Part shown: piece by piece, positions 6,290 through 15,281 of the stretch
How the letters are laid out: each line of letters opens with the position of its first letter
Position numbering within the stretch: position 1 is the first letter of the stretch
From: JBGSYJ01 sp041748075
GTDB lineage: Bacteria > Acidobacteriota > Thermoanaerobaculia > Gp7-AA8
Assembly: GCA_041748075.1 (NCBI GenBank)
Contig: JBGTDX010000120.1
Coordinates: 1 to 29,409, forward strand
Direction: 5' to 3'
DNA length: 29,409 bases
Position numbers and translations under genes: made by a program
Notes under the pieces: model-generated
The model's database searches: none
Seen by the model: only the letters and a program-made list of their open reading frames with translations
What the model was told of the DNA's origin: nothing

Positions 6290-8233
6290 ATGGCGACGCA
6301 ATTCCATCCACGAGACCTGGCACTCTTGCGTTCTCTGGCGGACCAGTACCCGACGGCGGGCCTGGCGGCGGCCGAAGTTGCAGTACTCCGCGCGGGACTC
6401 GATATGCCCAAAGGGGCCGTCCACGTCGTCAGTGACGTCCACGGCGAATACAAGAAACTCCGTCACATCATCAACAACGCTTCCGGCCGTCTCCGGCCTC
6501 TCGTGGAAAAGCTCTTCGGCGAGAGGCTCGACGAGAGCGAGCAGAAGCAGTTTCTCAACCTGCTGTACTACCCGCGCGAGTTCATCGATGCGATGTCGAG
6601 CGAGATCGGCGAAGGTGAGCGGCGACACCGATGGGTCGGTACCATGCTCCGTCGCCAGTTCGAGATCGTCCGCGCGCTATCGGGGATGCTCAGGCGTCGC
6701 GATGTCGAAGCCCTGTTTCCCGACGATCTGCATGAACTGTTCGAAGAGATCTGGGGGGAGCCCGGAAGCGGCCGTCCGTCTGCCTACGTCGACACGATGT
6801 TGTCGAACCTCGAGCGTTACGGTCGGGACTTCGATGCCGTCCGCGCAGCCTCGCGCCTGGTGCGCAACCTTTCCGTTTCCGAGATCATCGTCGCCGGGGA
6901 CCTCGGGGATCGCGGCCCCCGCATCGACTTCGTCATCGACTACCTCATGCACCAGCCGCGCGTCTCCATCACCTGGGGCAACCACGATGTCTCCTGGATG
7001 GGCGCATGCCTTGGCAATGACGCTCTCATCGCCACGGTCCTGCGGATCTCTCTGCGCTACCGCCAGCTCTCGCAGATCGAAGAAGGTTACGGGATCATCA
7101 TGTCCCCCCTCGAGAGGCTCGTTCGCGATGTCTACTCCGATGACCCCGCGGAGAGGTTCCGCACACGAGGTTCCGGACTTCGCGATGATCTGCAGATGGC
7201 CCGCATGCAGAAAGCCATCGCCATCATGCAGTTCAAACTCGAAGGACAGATCATCCGGCGCCATCCCGAATGGGACATGGAAGACCGCAATCTGCTGCAC
7301 CGCATCGACCGAGCCGCTGGAACCGTGACCATCGGAAACCAGACCTACGAACTGAGCGACACCCTCTTCCCGACGATCGACGAAGCCGATCCGTACGCTC
7401 TGTCGCCGGAGGAGAAGACCTGCATCGAGCGGATGCGGAAGTCGTTCACCAGGAGCGCGGCACTGTGGCGCCACATGTCTTTCATCACGCGGCACGGATC
7501 GGTGTGGCTCCGCCGCGACGAGGCGCTGATCTTCCATGCCTGCGTTCCGGTCGATGACGATGGAAAGCCGCTGGGTCTGGAGGTCGACGGAGAAGTGCAT
7601 GCAGGACGTCAGCTTTTTGCGGCGCTCGATTCCGTAGTGCGACGGGCGTTCCGCGACGGATTCGACGCCAATCCCGACGACGTCGACTGGCTCTGGTATC
7701 TGTGGACCGGCCCGCGATCGCCCCTGTTCGGCAAGGACAGGATGGCGACGTTCGAAGGGTACTTCGTCAATGACGCAGCTGCGAAGAAAGAGAAGAAAAA
7801 CCCCTACTTCCAGCTCATTCACGACGCCGATTTCTGTCGCCGCCTCGCCGCGGACTTCGGACTCGGCGACGACGCCCTCATTGTCAATGGACACGTTCCC
7901 GTGAAAGTCGAAAAGGGAGATGAGCCCGTGAAGAAGGGTGGGAACGCAGTAACGATCGACGGCGCGTTTTCAGAAGCGTACGGCGATCGTGGTTATACGC
8001 TTCTGCTCGAGTCAGAGCGCGTTGCGCTTGCCGAGCATCACCACTTCGAGTCGATCGACGAAGCGATAAGGAGCGGCGCCGACATCGTCCCGAAAGTTGC
8101 GACCATCCGGCGTTACGAAACTCCGCGCCGCGTGTCGGACACTCAGGAAGGCGCCGTGATACGCGAGCGGATCGACGCCCTCGAGCAACTCATCGAAGCC
8201 TACCAGGAGGGCGCCATCATGGAGCAGGGATGA
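6290..8233 (+). CDS. fbp: Class III fructose-1,6-bisphosphatase
   Basis: This enzyme hydrolyses fructose 1,6-bisphosphate to fructose 6-phosphate, the committed step of gluconeogenesis. The 647-residue length matches class III (Firmicutes-type) enzymes and is about twice that of class I. The metallophosphatase core is visible as SDVHGEY (48-54), GDLGDRGP (about 203) and GNHDVSWMG (about 230). Class-typical blocks include LNLLYYPREFIDAM, ALWRHMSFI and NGHVPVKVEKGDEPVKKGG near the C-terminus. I prefer ATG 6290 to GTG 6284 because GAAAGG lies nine bases before 6290 but only three before 6284. It follows the glycosyltransferase within a few bases. With pgi at 232 the window encodes two consecutive gluconeogenic steps, though not in one operon. 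Confidence 0.96.
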   Translation: MATQFHPRDLALLRSLADQYPTAGLAAAEVAVLRAGLDMPKGAVHVVSDVHGEYKKLRHIINNASGRLRPLVEKLFGERLDESEQKQFLNLLYYPREFIDAMSSEIGEGERRHRWVGTMLRRQFEIVRALSGMLRRRDVEALFPDDLHELFEEIWGEPGSGRPSAYVDTMLSNLERYGRDFDAVRAASRLVRNLSVSEIIVAGDLGDRGPRIDFVIDYLMHQPRVSITWGNHDVSWMGACLGNDALIATVLRISLRYRQLSQIEEGYGIIMSPLERLVRDVYSDDPAERFRTRGSGLRDDLQMARMQKAIAIMQFKLEGQIIRRHPEWDMEDRNLLHRIDRAAGTVTIGNQTYELSDTLFPTIDEADPYALSPEEKTCIERMRKSFTRSAALWRHMSFITRHGSVWLRRDEALIFHACVPVDDDGKPLGLEVDGEVHAGRQLFAALDSVVRRAFRDGFDANPDDVDWLWYLWTGPRSPLFGKDRMATFEGYFVNDAAAKKEKKNPYFQLIHDADFCRRLAADFGLGDDALIVNGHVPVKVEKGDEPVKKGGNAVTIDGAFSEAYGDRGYTLLLESERVALAEHHHFESIDEAIRSGADIVPKVATIRRYETPRRVSDTQEGAVIRERIDALEQLIEAYQEGAIMEQG

Positions 8234-8298
8234 GGGGAGACCACCGGGCTTTCACCCCGAGGCACGTGCCCGCCCCCCCCCTCCCCGCGCCGCATTCT

Positions 8299-9978
8299 TT
8301 ACTCCGCATGAGTGAAGCTCACTGTCGCTCGCGTTACCCCGGGCGGCAGCGCGATGGCAAGGTTGGGTGACCACGCGTCGAACGCTCTGAGGTCGATCAG
8401 ATTCATCACCCTCTGTGTGCCGGCTGATCCGCAGATGTCCCCATTGACCAGCAGATCCTGCGGTGCATTGATGCGTATTCCAGGATAGTACCGTTCGAGA
8501 TCCCTTCGCATGTTGCGTGAGAGTTTCGCGTACGTTTTCTCGAACGAATCGATGTTCAGGTCTTCCCGCTGCACGAATCCGTTGGTGTCGTAAGTGAAGG
8601 CGACCGTACCGCGCCATTGCATTCTGGGCGAGCCCTCGCTCGGATAGCCTTCATACCCGCCCTGGAGCGCGACGCTCATCAACCGCTCGCCTTCGTAACG
8701 CCAATCCGCGCTCACCTCGATCACCTGGCCGCAGGAGTTCGCCGCCTGGTAACGGACCGTCTCGCGGGCAATCCGCCCCATGCCGTCATACGCATACTGT
8801 TTGCGGTATCTCTGACCCTCGATGACACGATCCTCCCAATCGACCTGCCATCGTCCGTCACTGAGCCGCCGTGCCGAGTGCTCGAGCAGATCGCCAGCCG
8901 ATGGAGATGCGATCTGCTTGAGTACCTCGCCGTCATGTATGAGCTCGATGACATGGTCACCGTCGCGAAACATCGAGATTCGATTGCCGTCGAAACTCCA
9001 TCCATCCGCTTTGCGCGCGGCCTGAATCGCCCGGCGCTTCGGAGTCGTGTATTGAAGAGCGTTCGCGTACGACCCGGAGTACATGCACGGAAGAGGCTCG
9101 CTCTGATACGGAGCGCCGGTCGAGTAGAACGTCGATAACGTGGCTGAGGATCCGGGTGCGCAGGACCTCGAGCTCCACTGCGGGGAGTCCGGGATGAACG
9201 GACCATGACCGCAATCGGGACACCAGCCGCCCGAAACCGGAAGCCTGCGTCCGCAGAAGCTGCAGAGAATGCTGCTCCGCTGGTCCGTGATCTCGGCACG
9301 TAGCAGATCGACTCTCGCCTCGACGGCGGTACGGTTCACGTCCGCGGCGTTGAGGGCCAGAACCTCGCGAAGTACGTCCATGGAGCCGCTGTAGTTGCCA
9401 AGGGCCTCGAGGGCGATCGCCTGATTGAACGGCGCGGCGACGTCTCCGGGATTCGCCTGCCTGGCCTGCCGGAACGACTCCGCGGCGCTCGCGTATTCAC
9501 GGCTTTCGAATGAGGCCCTTCCGCGATCGAACAGTTCCCTGTACGCCTGCGTGAGCTTCGCGCGGCTATGAACCTCACGCAACCATTCGAGATCAATCTG
9601 CAGTTTGCGGATCTGCGGCATTTCTTCGCCATCGGGATAGAGTGCCCTGTACATGTCGAGCTTGACCTCTGCGTCGTCAAGCTGTCCGAGTCTTGCGAGC
9701 ACCACGACCAGGTTGTAGAGCAGCGCGGGATGTCCCGGCAGGAGCTTGTCGGCGACTCGGAGTTGCTGGATCGCCGATTCGAAGTCGCCTGCTTCGTAGA
9801 ATCGTGCGCCGAAGGTCGCCGCTGAGAGGAATTCCTGCTCCTCTTCGACGGAAAGCGTACTGCGATCCGCGGGCCGGACATGGATGGTGATCTCGTCCTG
9901 CACCGAGAACTCCTGCCCGGAGAGACGGGCCGAGAACAGCATGAGGCAACATAATGCGAGACGCAGCAGGGTTCGCAT
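8299..9978 (-). CDS. Secreted TPR protein with zinc ribbon and YD-like repeats
   Basis: The 559-residue protein has an N-terminal signal peptide (LLRLALCCLMLFSARLSG), so it should leave the cytoplasm. Residues about 50-230 form TPR-like helical repeats (ARFYEAGDFESAIQQLRVADKLLPGHPALLYNL; ALEALGNYSGSMDVLREVLALN). A four-cysteine zinc ribbon follows, with C239, C242, C253 and C256. Residues 330-500 carry beta-rich segments such as YAYDGMGRI and FTYDTNGFV that look like RHS/YD repeats. The start at 9978 is preferred because GAGGA lies six bases before it, while the upstream ATG at 9984 abuts GAGGA. The upstream gene stops at 9981, so the two are almost certainly translationally coupled. I do not recognise the whole protein; a zinc ribbon in an exported protein is unusual. 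Confidence 0.7.
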   Translation of the reverse strand: MRTLLRLALCCLMLFSARLSGQEFSVQDEITIHVRPADRSTLSVEEEQEFLSAATFGARFYEAGDFESAIQQLRVADKLLPGHPALLYNLVVVLARLGQLDDAEVKLDMYRALYPDGEEMPQIRKLQIDLEWLREVHSRAKLTQAYRELFDRGRASFESREYASAAESFRQARQANPGDVAAPFNQAIALEALGNYSGSMDVLREVLALNAADVNRTAVEARVDLLRAEITDQRSSILCSFCGRRLPVSGGWCPDCGHGPFIPDSPQWSSRSCAPGSSATLSTFYSTGAPYQSEPLPCMYSGSYANALQYTTPKRRAIQAARKADGWSFDGNRISMFRDGDHVIELIHDGEVLKQIASPSAGDLLEHSARRLSDGRWQVDWEDRVIEGQRYRKQYAYDGMGRIARETVRYQAANSCGQVIEVSADWRYEGERLMSVALQGGYEGYPSEGSPRMQWRGTVAFTYDTNGFVQREDLNIDSFEKTYAKLSRNMRRDLERYYPGIRINAPQDLLVNGDICGSAGTQRVMNLIDLRAFDAWSPNLAIALPPGVTRATVSFTHAE

Positions 9979-9980
9979 GA

Positions 9981-11111
9981 TCATTCCTCGTCCAGCCAGG
10001 ACTCGGCGAGCGACCGGAGCCACGTCTCTTCGCCGGGGCTCAGAGGGTTTTTCACGAGAAACCCGTAGAGCGCGAGTTTTCGTTCTTCCGGGCTGAAGCG
10101 CTCGTCGGCGTCCTGCAGCACCGCCGCCGGGTTGGTGCCGATGGTGGGCGGAAGATCGAACGACATATCCGCGGGATCGGACGGCGACCAGTGGGATGCT
10201 GCCGTTCTGCCGAACAGCCTTGTGACGAAGCGGTTCATCGATTCGTCGTCGTACACCGCTTTCTGCCCCTCCTGCGCGAGCAGGCTGTCTGGCTGTCCGC
10301 TCTGCATCATGCGGCTGAGCTTCGAGAGAAGCTGCATCCGTTCCGCGCAGGCTCGGAAAATGCGGCTGGGCGGGTCACCGCTCCACGATGCCTCCAGCGC
10401 GATCTCCTGGATCCTGGACGTCTCGGCGCGAATGAAAACGTGCTGGCGCGTCTCCGCCGTCCGTCGAGCCTCCGGCGGCTCGAGCGCCACCGCCGCAAGC
10501 TGCAGATCCCTGTACCAATCGCCTTCACCGGGAGCCGTCGGGATGACCGGGTCGAGCAACGCCGAATCTTCCGGGCGGAGCAGGCGATCCGGGCCCTCCG
10601 CGGGTATCATCCGTCGACGACCCAGAGCGGCACCGTGGAACTTCGATGGAGAGTTGCCGAGCGAGCGGGCGAGGTCCGAGTCGCTCGAGAGGCCGCGATC
10701 GAGCAGGGCGGCGAGCAGGTGGTTGCGATACTCCATATCAGTGCGCACCTGATATTGCCGCATGGGATCATCCAGGTAATTGGGGTTGGTGGGGTCACGC
10801 GTCATATCGCAATGACATTCGCCGAAGACGTTCGGCTCGGTCTTCATGCGGCGCGCCTCGGCCGCGAGAAACTGCAGCGCTTCCGTGTTCGCCGCCCAGC
10901 GGAGACGGCGACTCTCATAGCATGTTTCCGCCGAGGCGAAAGTTTCGAGCCCGAACAATTCGGTTGAGCTCCTGAACTCCGGAGACCACGCCTGGACGTG
11001 GTAGTGAAAACCCGCGCAACCTGAAGCAGGGCTGTTCGGACACGTTAGTTGCTGAGCCCCTGAAGAAACCGCAATAGAGAGCAGCAGGATTGCTGAGCCT
11101 GTCCGAGCCAT
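9981..11111 (-). CDS. Secreted protein of unknown function
   Basis: The 376-residue product begins with a clear signal peptide (SAILLLSIAVSSGA, cleavage expected before QQLTC). The mature part has cysteines clustered near the N-terminus (LTCPNSPASGCAG) and at ECHCDM, and is otherwise charged and helical. I recognise no family and see no catalytic motif. The start is well supported by CAAGGAGTG five bases before the ATG. It overlaps or touches the next gene (the TPR/zinc-ribbon protein), with its stop at 9981-9983 and the partner's ATG at 9978. The pair is likely one translational unit in the periplasm or outside the cell. Confidence 0.7.
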   Translation of the reverse strand: MARTGSAILLLSIAVSSGAQQLTCPNSPASGCAGFHYHVQAWSPEFRSSTELFGLETFASAETCYESRRLRWAANTEALQFLAAEARRMKTEPNVFGECHCDMTRDPTNPNYLDDPMRQYQVRTDMEYRNHLLAALLDRGLSSDSDLARSLGNSPSKFHGAALGRRRMIPAEGPDRLLRPEDSALLDPVIPTAPGEGDWYRDLQLAAVALEPPEARRTAETRQHVFIRAETSRIQEIALEASWSGDPPSRIFRACAERMQLLSKLSRMMQSGQPDSLLAQEGQKAVYDDESMNRFVTRLFGRTAASHWSPSDPADMSFDLPPTIGTNPAAVLQDADERFSPEERKLALYGFLVKNPLSPGEETWLRSLAESWLDEE

Positions 11112-11147
11112 GTCACTCCTTGATTATCGAAGGAAGGCCGGATTAGA

Positions 11148-11966
11148 TCAGCATTTCGTGACGCGAGCAAGAAAGTGCAGAGAGAGGGGCTTCTCACAAG
11201 GGAGCGGACGCACCAGAACACTGCAGCAGGTCAGTGCTCCCTCCGCCTTTGCGAGCTCCGAAGCTTCGACACCGGAAACGACGAAACCGGCGGAGCGCAG
11301 TCTGTTCGCAGTGCCGGGATGCGCCTCAGGGAACAGGATCGTGTCACCGACCGCCAGCGCATTCGCTGCGTATGGTTCGTCCGGCTCGACCTCGAGAATC
11401 TTCATTCCCTCGAAAACCTCAGGATCGACCCACCGCGGATTGAGAAGTATCGTGTTCGCACTCAGCATCGTGGCCGCGGACTTCAGATGCAGGCATCCTC
11501 GAAATGCAACCGACTGCGTGTGGTAGCCGAAATCAGAAGTCAGTGCTCCGAGTTGCCTGATCGCGTCCACATTCGTCCGTGAGGAAAGACCAGCGAAGAT
11601 CCGGCGGCCGGCGACGATGACATCGCCCCCGTCCATAGTGCCGGGCCGTTCGATGAGCTGGATCTCACGGAATTCACGCAAAGCCTCGGCAACCGAGGGA
11701 ACCTCATCGCGCCGCGACTCTGAGCCGGGCCGAGTGATGATCGCAACTTCATCGAGTACCACCGCTGCGTCCTCGACGAAGACCGAGTCCGGCAGATCGG
11801 GAAGCTCCGGCAGCTCCCGGACCTCGCATCCGAGTGCGCGCAGCGCATCGACATACTGCCTGTGCTGCGCGAGGGCGATGCCATGATCGATCGGCACGCG
11901 CTCCAGATGTGTGAGCTCACACTGAGCGATGCTTTCAGGAACCGGACGTACGAGTGCGACAATCAT
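11148..11966 (-). CDS. ddaH: Dimethylarginine dimethylaminohydrolase (DDAH)
   Basis: This amidinotransferase-superfamily enzyme hydrolyses N-omega-methylated arginines to citrulline and methylamines. Key features of the 272-residue protein are DSVFVEDAAVV (about 60-70), ERPGTMDGGDV (106-116), the catalytic histidine H160 in GCLHLKSA, and the C-terminal GALTCCSVL block with the catalytic cysteine at 247 or 248. That last block matches the DDAH subgroup rather than arginine deiminase, whose length is also larger (about 400). The enzyme is cytosolic. The ATG has no Shine-Dalgarno sequence, but TACAAT lies 12 bases upstream. It is followed after 36 bases by the secreted-protein gene, which has its own ribosome binding site. 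Source of methylarginine, if any, is not evident from the neighbours; some relatives act on other guanidines. Confidence 0.9.
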   Translation of the reverse strand: MIVALVRPVPESIAQCELTHLERVPIDHGIALAQHRQYVDALRALGCEVRELPELPDLPDSVFVEDAAVVLDEVAIITRPGSESRRDEVPSVAEALREFREIQLIERPGTMDGGDVIVAGRRIFAGLSSRTNVDAIRQLGALTSDFGYHTQSVAFRGCLHLKSAATMLSANTILLNPRWVDPEVFEGMKILEVEPDEPYAANALAVGDTILFPEAHPGTANRLRSAGFVVSGVEASELAKAEGALTCCSVLVRPLPCEKPLSLHFLARVTKC

Positions 11967-11978
11967 ACTGAAGCGGGG

Positions 11979-11984
11979 ATTGTA
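11979..11984 (-). promoter_or_regulatory. Possible -10 box (TACAAT) of the DDAH gene
   Basis: TACAAT on the minus strand ends 12 bases before the DDAH ATG, predicting a leader of about five bases and no Shine-Dalgarno sequence. The same hexamer at the same 12-base distance precedes the SGNH hydrolase gene at 12564. No clear -35 hexamer is visible. Confidence 0.4.
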
Positions 11985-12053
11985 AACCCAGCACGCAGGA
12001 GCAAGTTTCGATTCGTTGTGCGCGTGCGTCGCCAGAACTAATCCGCTACTCGC

Positions 12054-12512
12054 TCACTTGATCGCGGAAAGCTTCACCCGCCGCACATCCTCTTCGCAGT
12101 ATTTCTGAACGCGGGCGAGAAAGTTCTGGCAGGGTGAGTCGTTCGAGAGCATTTCGCTGCATCGGGAGATGCGCCATGTGATCGTTCTCCGCATATCGCT
12201 CTCCGGCGGGACACCGTCGCAGAAATTGGCCTCGACCGCGCTCGTCTCGAGACAGCCATCGAGCCAGAGCGCCTGCTGGATCCCGCTCAACATGCCCTTG
12301 TCCGTACGGGAACGCGCCATCGTCTGATCGAGACACTGAGCCTCGGTCAGATCCCGTCCTGACAGCATCCCATTTTCGCGGAGAGCCTGCCCCTTCGCGA
12401 GAAGATCGTCACCCTTCTGATCCAGGAACCAGAAGCCCCCGATTGCCACGACGGCCGCGAGAACGATCACAGCAGCACAACCAACCGCCAGGAAGGTCAA
12501 TATCGGCTTCAT
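12054..12512 (-). CDS. Small membrane-anchored Cys-rich protein of unknown function
   Basis: The 152-residue protein has one N-terminal transmembrane helix (about residues 3-30, rich in Ala, Val and Ile). A charged domain follows that carries six cysteines (EAQC, DGC, NFC, RC, PC, KYC). If the domain is outside the cytoplasm, as an uncleaved signal anchor would place it, the cysteines could form three disulfides. I recognise no family. GGAGG lies 11 bases before the ATG, an acceptable though long spacing. The gene is divergent from the SGNH hydrolase at 12564, with only 51 bases between the starts, and lies 87 bases upstream of the DDAH gene on the same strand. Confidence 0.65.
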   Translation of the reverse strand: MKPILTFLAVGCAAVIVLAAVVAIGGFWFLDQKGDDLLAKGQALRENGMLSGRDLTEAQCLDQTMARSRTDKGMLSGIQQALWLDGCLETSAVEANFCDGVPPESDMRRTITWRISRCSEMLSNDSPCQNFLARVQKYCEEDVRRVKLSAIK

Positions 12513-12545
12513 GTGATCTCATCTTATTCCTCCCTCACCTCCCCA

Positions 12546-12551
12546 TACAAT
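12546..12551 (+). promoter_or_regulatory. Possible -10 box (TACAAT) of the SGNH hydrolase gene
   Basis: TACAAT lies 12 bases before the ATG at 12564, giving a predicted leader of about five bases without a Shine-Dalgarno sequence. It is the same arrangement as at the DDAH gene. The 51-base gap to the divergent gene must hold both promoters. Confidence 0.35.
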
Positions 12552-12563
12552 TGCGACTACGTC

Positions 12564-13436
12564 ATGCGCACCCTGCTACTCAGACACATTTATTCTGGAG
12601 ACGTCGGCTTCACGGCGGCGCTCCTGATCATTCTCATCGCTGCCACGGATCTTTCAGGAAGACTCAGGGACGGGAGAGCCGCGCCGGTTGCCCGCGTGAC
12701 ATTCCTCGTCGCGCTGGCGCTCGGCGCACTCGCTGGAACGCCCCTTCCGCTCTGGCTGCTCGTTCCGCTGGTCGGATCACTCCTTCTCTACGGTTGTTTA
12801 CTCCTCTTCGATCTCGAAAGTGCCTTTCGGCGCTGGTCCGCTGTCGTCGTGATCGGGGTGATTGCGATGACGGTCCTCGCCGAGGGGCCGTATCGCTTCT
12901 CCGCGCCTCGCACATTACCCGCCTCGTCCCGTCTGATCGTCGCAGGCGATTCACTCGCGTCCGGGGGCTTCGACGAGCAGCGTCGGTGGATCGAAATTCT
13001 GAACGAGCGAGGCACGATTGAGATCGTCGATCAGTCCCGCCCGTCTCAGGACGTTGCGGGCGCCGTGAGCGACCTCCTGCAGATGGAGACTAGCTCCGGG
13101 TCGGCGCTGCTCATTCTCATCGGGGGCAACGACATGCTCGCCGGGAGAAGCAGCTCTGACTTCGGTGAGGGTCTCGGGCGGCTCGTCCGGACAGCGATCG
13201 CCCGCGGGCATCATCCGATCTTTCTAATGGAGCTCCCCGTACTTCCCGGACGATGGGGCTACGCGGCGCAGCAGCGGCGGATCGCCCGCGAGCACGACCT
13301 GGTTCTCATCCCGAGGCGCGTACTCGCGGCGGTGCTCTCCGACCACCGGAACACGAGCGACGGCATCCATCTGACGCAGCGTGGGCACGAACAGATGGCG
13401 CGCCGGCTCGCGCCGTGGCTCGATCTGGAGGAGTGA
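12564..13436 (+). CDS. SGNH/GDSL hydrolase with N-terminal membrane helices
   Basis: The 290-residue protein probably is a membrane-tethered esterase, lipase or deacylase. Residues about 13-107 form four hydrophobic helices. The catalytic domain follows: block I VAGDSLASGG with nucleophile S130, block III GGNDML (187-192) supplying the oxyanion Asn, and block V DGIHLTQRGHEQMA with Asp and His near 267 and 270. This is the TesA/arylesterase-like layout. The substrate cannot be inferred. I prefer ATG 12564 to GTG 12513, because the first 17 codons from the GTG are not hydrophobic and would overlap the likely promoter. The gene converges on the amidohydrolase with 33 bases between stops. Confidence 0.85.
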   Translation: MRTLLLRHIYSGDVGFTAALLIILIAATDLSGRLRDGRAAPVARVTFLVALALGALAGTPLPLWLLVPLVGSLLLYGCLLLFDLESAFRRWSAVVVIGVIAMTVLAEGPYRFSAPRTLPASSRLIVAGDSLASGGFDEQRRWIEILNERGTIEIVDQSRPSQDVAGAVSDLLQMETSSGSALLILIGGNDMLAGRSSSDFGEGLGRLVRTAIARGHHPIFLMELPVLPGRWGYAAQQRRIAREHDLVLIPRRVLAAVLSDHRNTSDGIHLTQRGHEQMARRLAPWLDLEE

Positions 13437-13469
13437 GTAGACACCGCGGGATCACTGCACCGCGTCGAG

Positions 13470-15056
13470 TCAGATCTCGAAGACGATTTTGCCGTCGAAG
13501 ATCGTCATGTCCACTTGTGCGTTTTCGATGTCTTCTGGATGAATAGTGAAAACGTCCTCGGATAGGATGGCGAAGTCGGCGAGCATTCCCGGAGCGATTG
13601 TTCCGATCTCCCGCTCAGCGAAGGTCGCCCACGCGTTGTTCGCGGTGTAGCAGCGCAATGCTTCGTCCACATTGATGCGTTGTTCGGGAATCCAACCCTG
13701 CGGATTCCTGCCGTCCAGTGTGCGGCGCGTCACGGCGGCGTGGATGCCGAGGATTGGTGAGAGGGTCGCGACGGGCCAGTCGGAACCGAAGGTGACGATC
13801 GCGCCGGCGTCGAGCAGCGAGCGGAACGCGTAGGTCGACCGGGCGCGCGTCGAGCCGATCTTTCTCTCCGCCCAGCGGCCGTCGTCGATGGCGTGACATG
13901 GTTGCATCGATGCGATGACGCGGTCTGTGGCAAACCGGCGGATGAGGTCCGGATCGAGGTGTTGCGCGTGCTCGATGCGGAATCTTCGTTCGCGATGGCC
14001 GGGCACCGATTCGAAGATCGACAGCACTTCTGCGTTCGCGCGATCGCCGATAGCATGAATCGCGATCTGCAGCTCGTGCGCGTCCGCACCGGCGATCCAC
14101 CGCGCCATCGAGCCATCCTCCATCGGCTGCATCATCAGGCCGCGGCTCCCGGGCTCGTCTTCGAAGGGCTCCTCGAATGCGGCGGTTGACGATCCGAGCG
14201 AGCCGTCGGCGAAGCCTTTCAGGCCGCCGATGCGAAGACGCGCGCCGAAGTTCCTTTCGACGCCGGCATTGCGCAGCCGTTCCCAGGACGGAATCGGCAT
14301 GTACACCCACACCCGCGCAGTGAGACCACCATCGCGCTCGATGCGCTGGTAAGCGCGAAAGTCCTCGAAGGCTTCGTCGGAGAGGCCCATGTCGCAGAAC
14401 GAAGTGACACCGTATCGTGCCGCCTCGGTCAGTCCGGCGCGGATTGCGGCGATGCGCTCCTCGAGCGACGGCGGCGGGAGGACGGCCTGCACGAGCTTCA
14501 TCGCAGCGTCCTTCAGAATTCCTGTCGGCTCGCCGTCGGCATCTCGCACGATTGCACCGCCAGGCGGGTCGGAAGTTGCGCGCGTGATCCCCGCCAGCTT
14601 CAGCGCGAGTCCGTTAGCCAGCCCCATGTGCATGTCGAGCCGCGTGACGAACACGGGATTCTGCATCGTCGCATCGTCGATCGTCTGCCGTCCCGGGAGA
14701 ACGGGCGGCGTCCAGGTCTGCTCGTCCCATCCGCCCCCCGTGATCCAGGCGCCTTCACCGATCCCGCGTGCATGTTCCGCAATCCGCCGTGCGAACTGCC
14801 CGGGTGACGCCGCATCGCGCAACTGCACGCTTGTCAGCTGCAGGCTTCCGGTCACGAAATGGACGTGGTTGTCGATGAATCCAGGTACGACAAGACGTCC
14901 GCGGAGGTCGATGACACGCGCGCCTGAGGGCAGTGTGCCGCCGAGTGAGTCGACGCGATTGCCGCGGATGACAACTCTCTCCACGAAACCGTCGCCCGTC
15001 CAGATCTTTCCGTTGTCGAGCGCGAGTGCTTCAGCGGTGCCGTTCACAAGCGGCAT
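13470..15056 (-). CDS. YtcJ-like metal-dependent amidohydrolase (Amidohydro_3)
   Basis: The 528-residue protein belongs to the amidohydrolase superfamily (TIM barrel with one or two metals). N-terminal VVPGFIDNHVH holds the H-x-H metal ligands (H64, H66). Further motifs are KGFADGSLGSSTA near 280, IAIHAIGDRAN near 330, RIEHAQHLDP near 355, and FGSDWPVATLSP with the conserved Asp near 425. The C-terminal GTIAPGMLADFAILSEDVF returns to the small beta domain. YtcJ/NfdA-like relatives hydrolyse N-substituted formamides or exo-acting imides, but the substrate here cannot be told from sequence. No signal peptide is visible. The start has only a weak GGAAAA ahead of it. The gene stands alone: downstream is a convergent gene and upstream are 320 gene-free bases. 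Confidence 0.9.
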   Translation of the reverse strand: MPLVNGTAEALALDNGKIWTGDGFVERVVIRGNRVDSLGGTLPSGARVIDLRGRLVVPGFIDNHVHFVTGSLQLTSVQLRDAASPGQFARRIAEHARGIGEGAWITGGGWDEQTWTPPVLPGRQTIDDATMQNPVFVTRLDMHMGLANGLALKLAGITRATSDPPGGAIVRDADGEPTGILKDAAMKLVQAVLPPPSLEERIAAIRAGLTEAARYGVTSFCDMGLSDEAFEDFRAYQRIERDGGLTARVWVYMPIPSWERLRNAGVERNFGARLRIGGLKGFADGSLGSSTAAFEEPFEDEPGSRGLMMQPMEDGSMARWIAGADAHELQIAIHAIGDRANAEVLSIFESVPGHRERRFRIEHAQHLDPDLIRRFATDRVIASMQPCHAIDDGRWAERKIGSTRARSTYAFRSLLDAGAIVTFGSDWPVATLSPILGIHAAVTRRTLDGRNPQGWIPEQRINVDEALRCYTANNAWATFAEREIGTIAPGMLADFAILSEDVFTIHPEDIENAQVDMTIFDGKIVFEI

Positions 15057-15230
15057 TTTTCCACAGATTGAGTCGGGCGACGCTGAGTGCGGAGGCTTTC
15101 CCGAACTTCCTTAGAGGTTGCTGATCGTGGCGCGTGAGACGGATGAGACAGTGGTCGTTCAAATGCGAATCGATCCGGAGAAGTTTGCTGCGATGATGGC
15201 GGGGGGAAGGTGCGGGTAGTGGGAAGGTGA

Positions 15231-15279
15231 GACGAATGACGAATGACGAATGACGAATGACGAATGACGAATGACGAAT
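15231..15279. repeat. Tandem heptamer array (GACGAAT x 7)
   Basis: Seven exact copies of GACGAAT run without interruption, followed by a partial GAC. Perfect identity of all copies indicates recent slippage or selection for identity. It sits next to a strong hairpin and downstream of the RNA-binding protein gene. Confidence 0.95.
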
Positions 15280-15281
15280 GA

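Noticed and set aside
8261..8270. Palindrome GGCACGTGCC and C-run between fbp and the convergent gene
   Set aside because: A 10-base palindrome with no loop and no T-run is too weak to call a terminator or operator.
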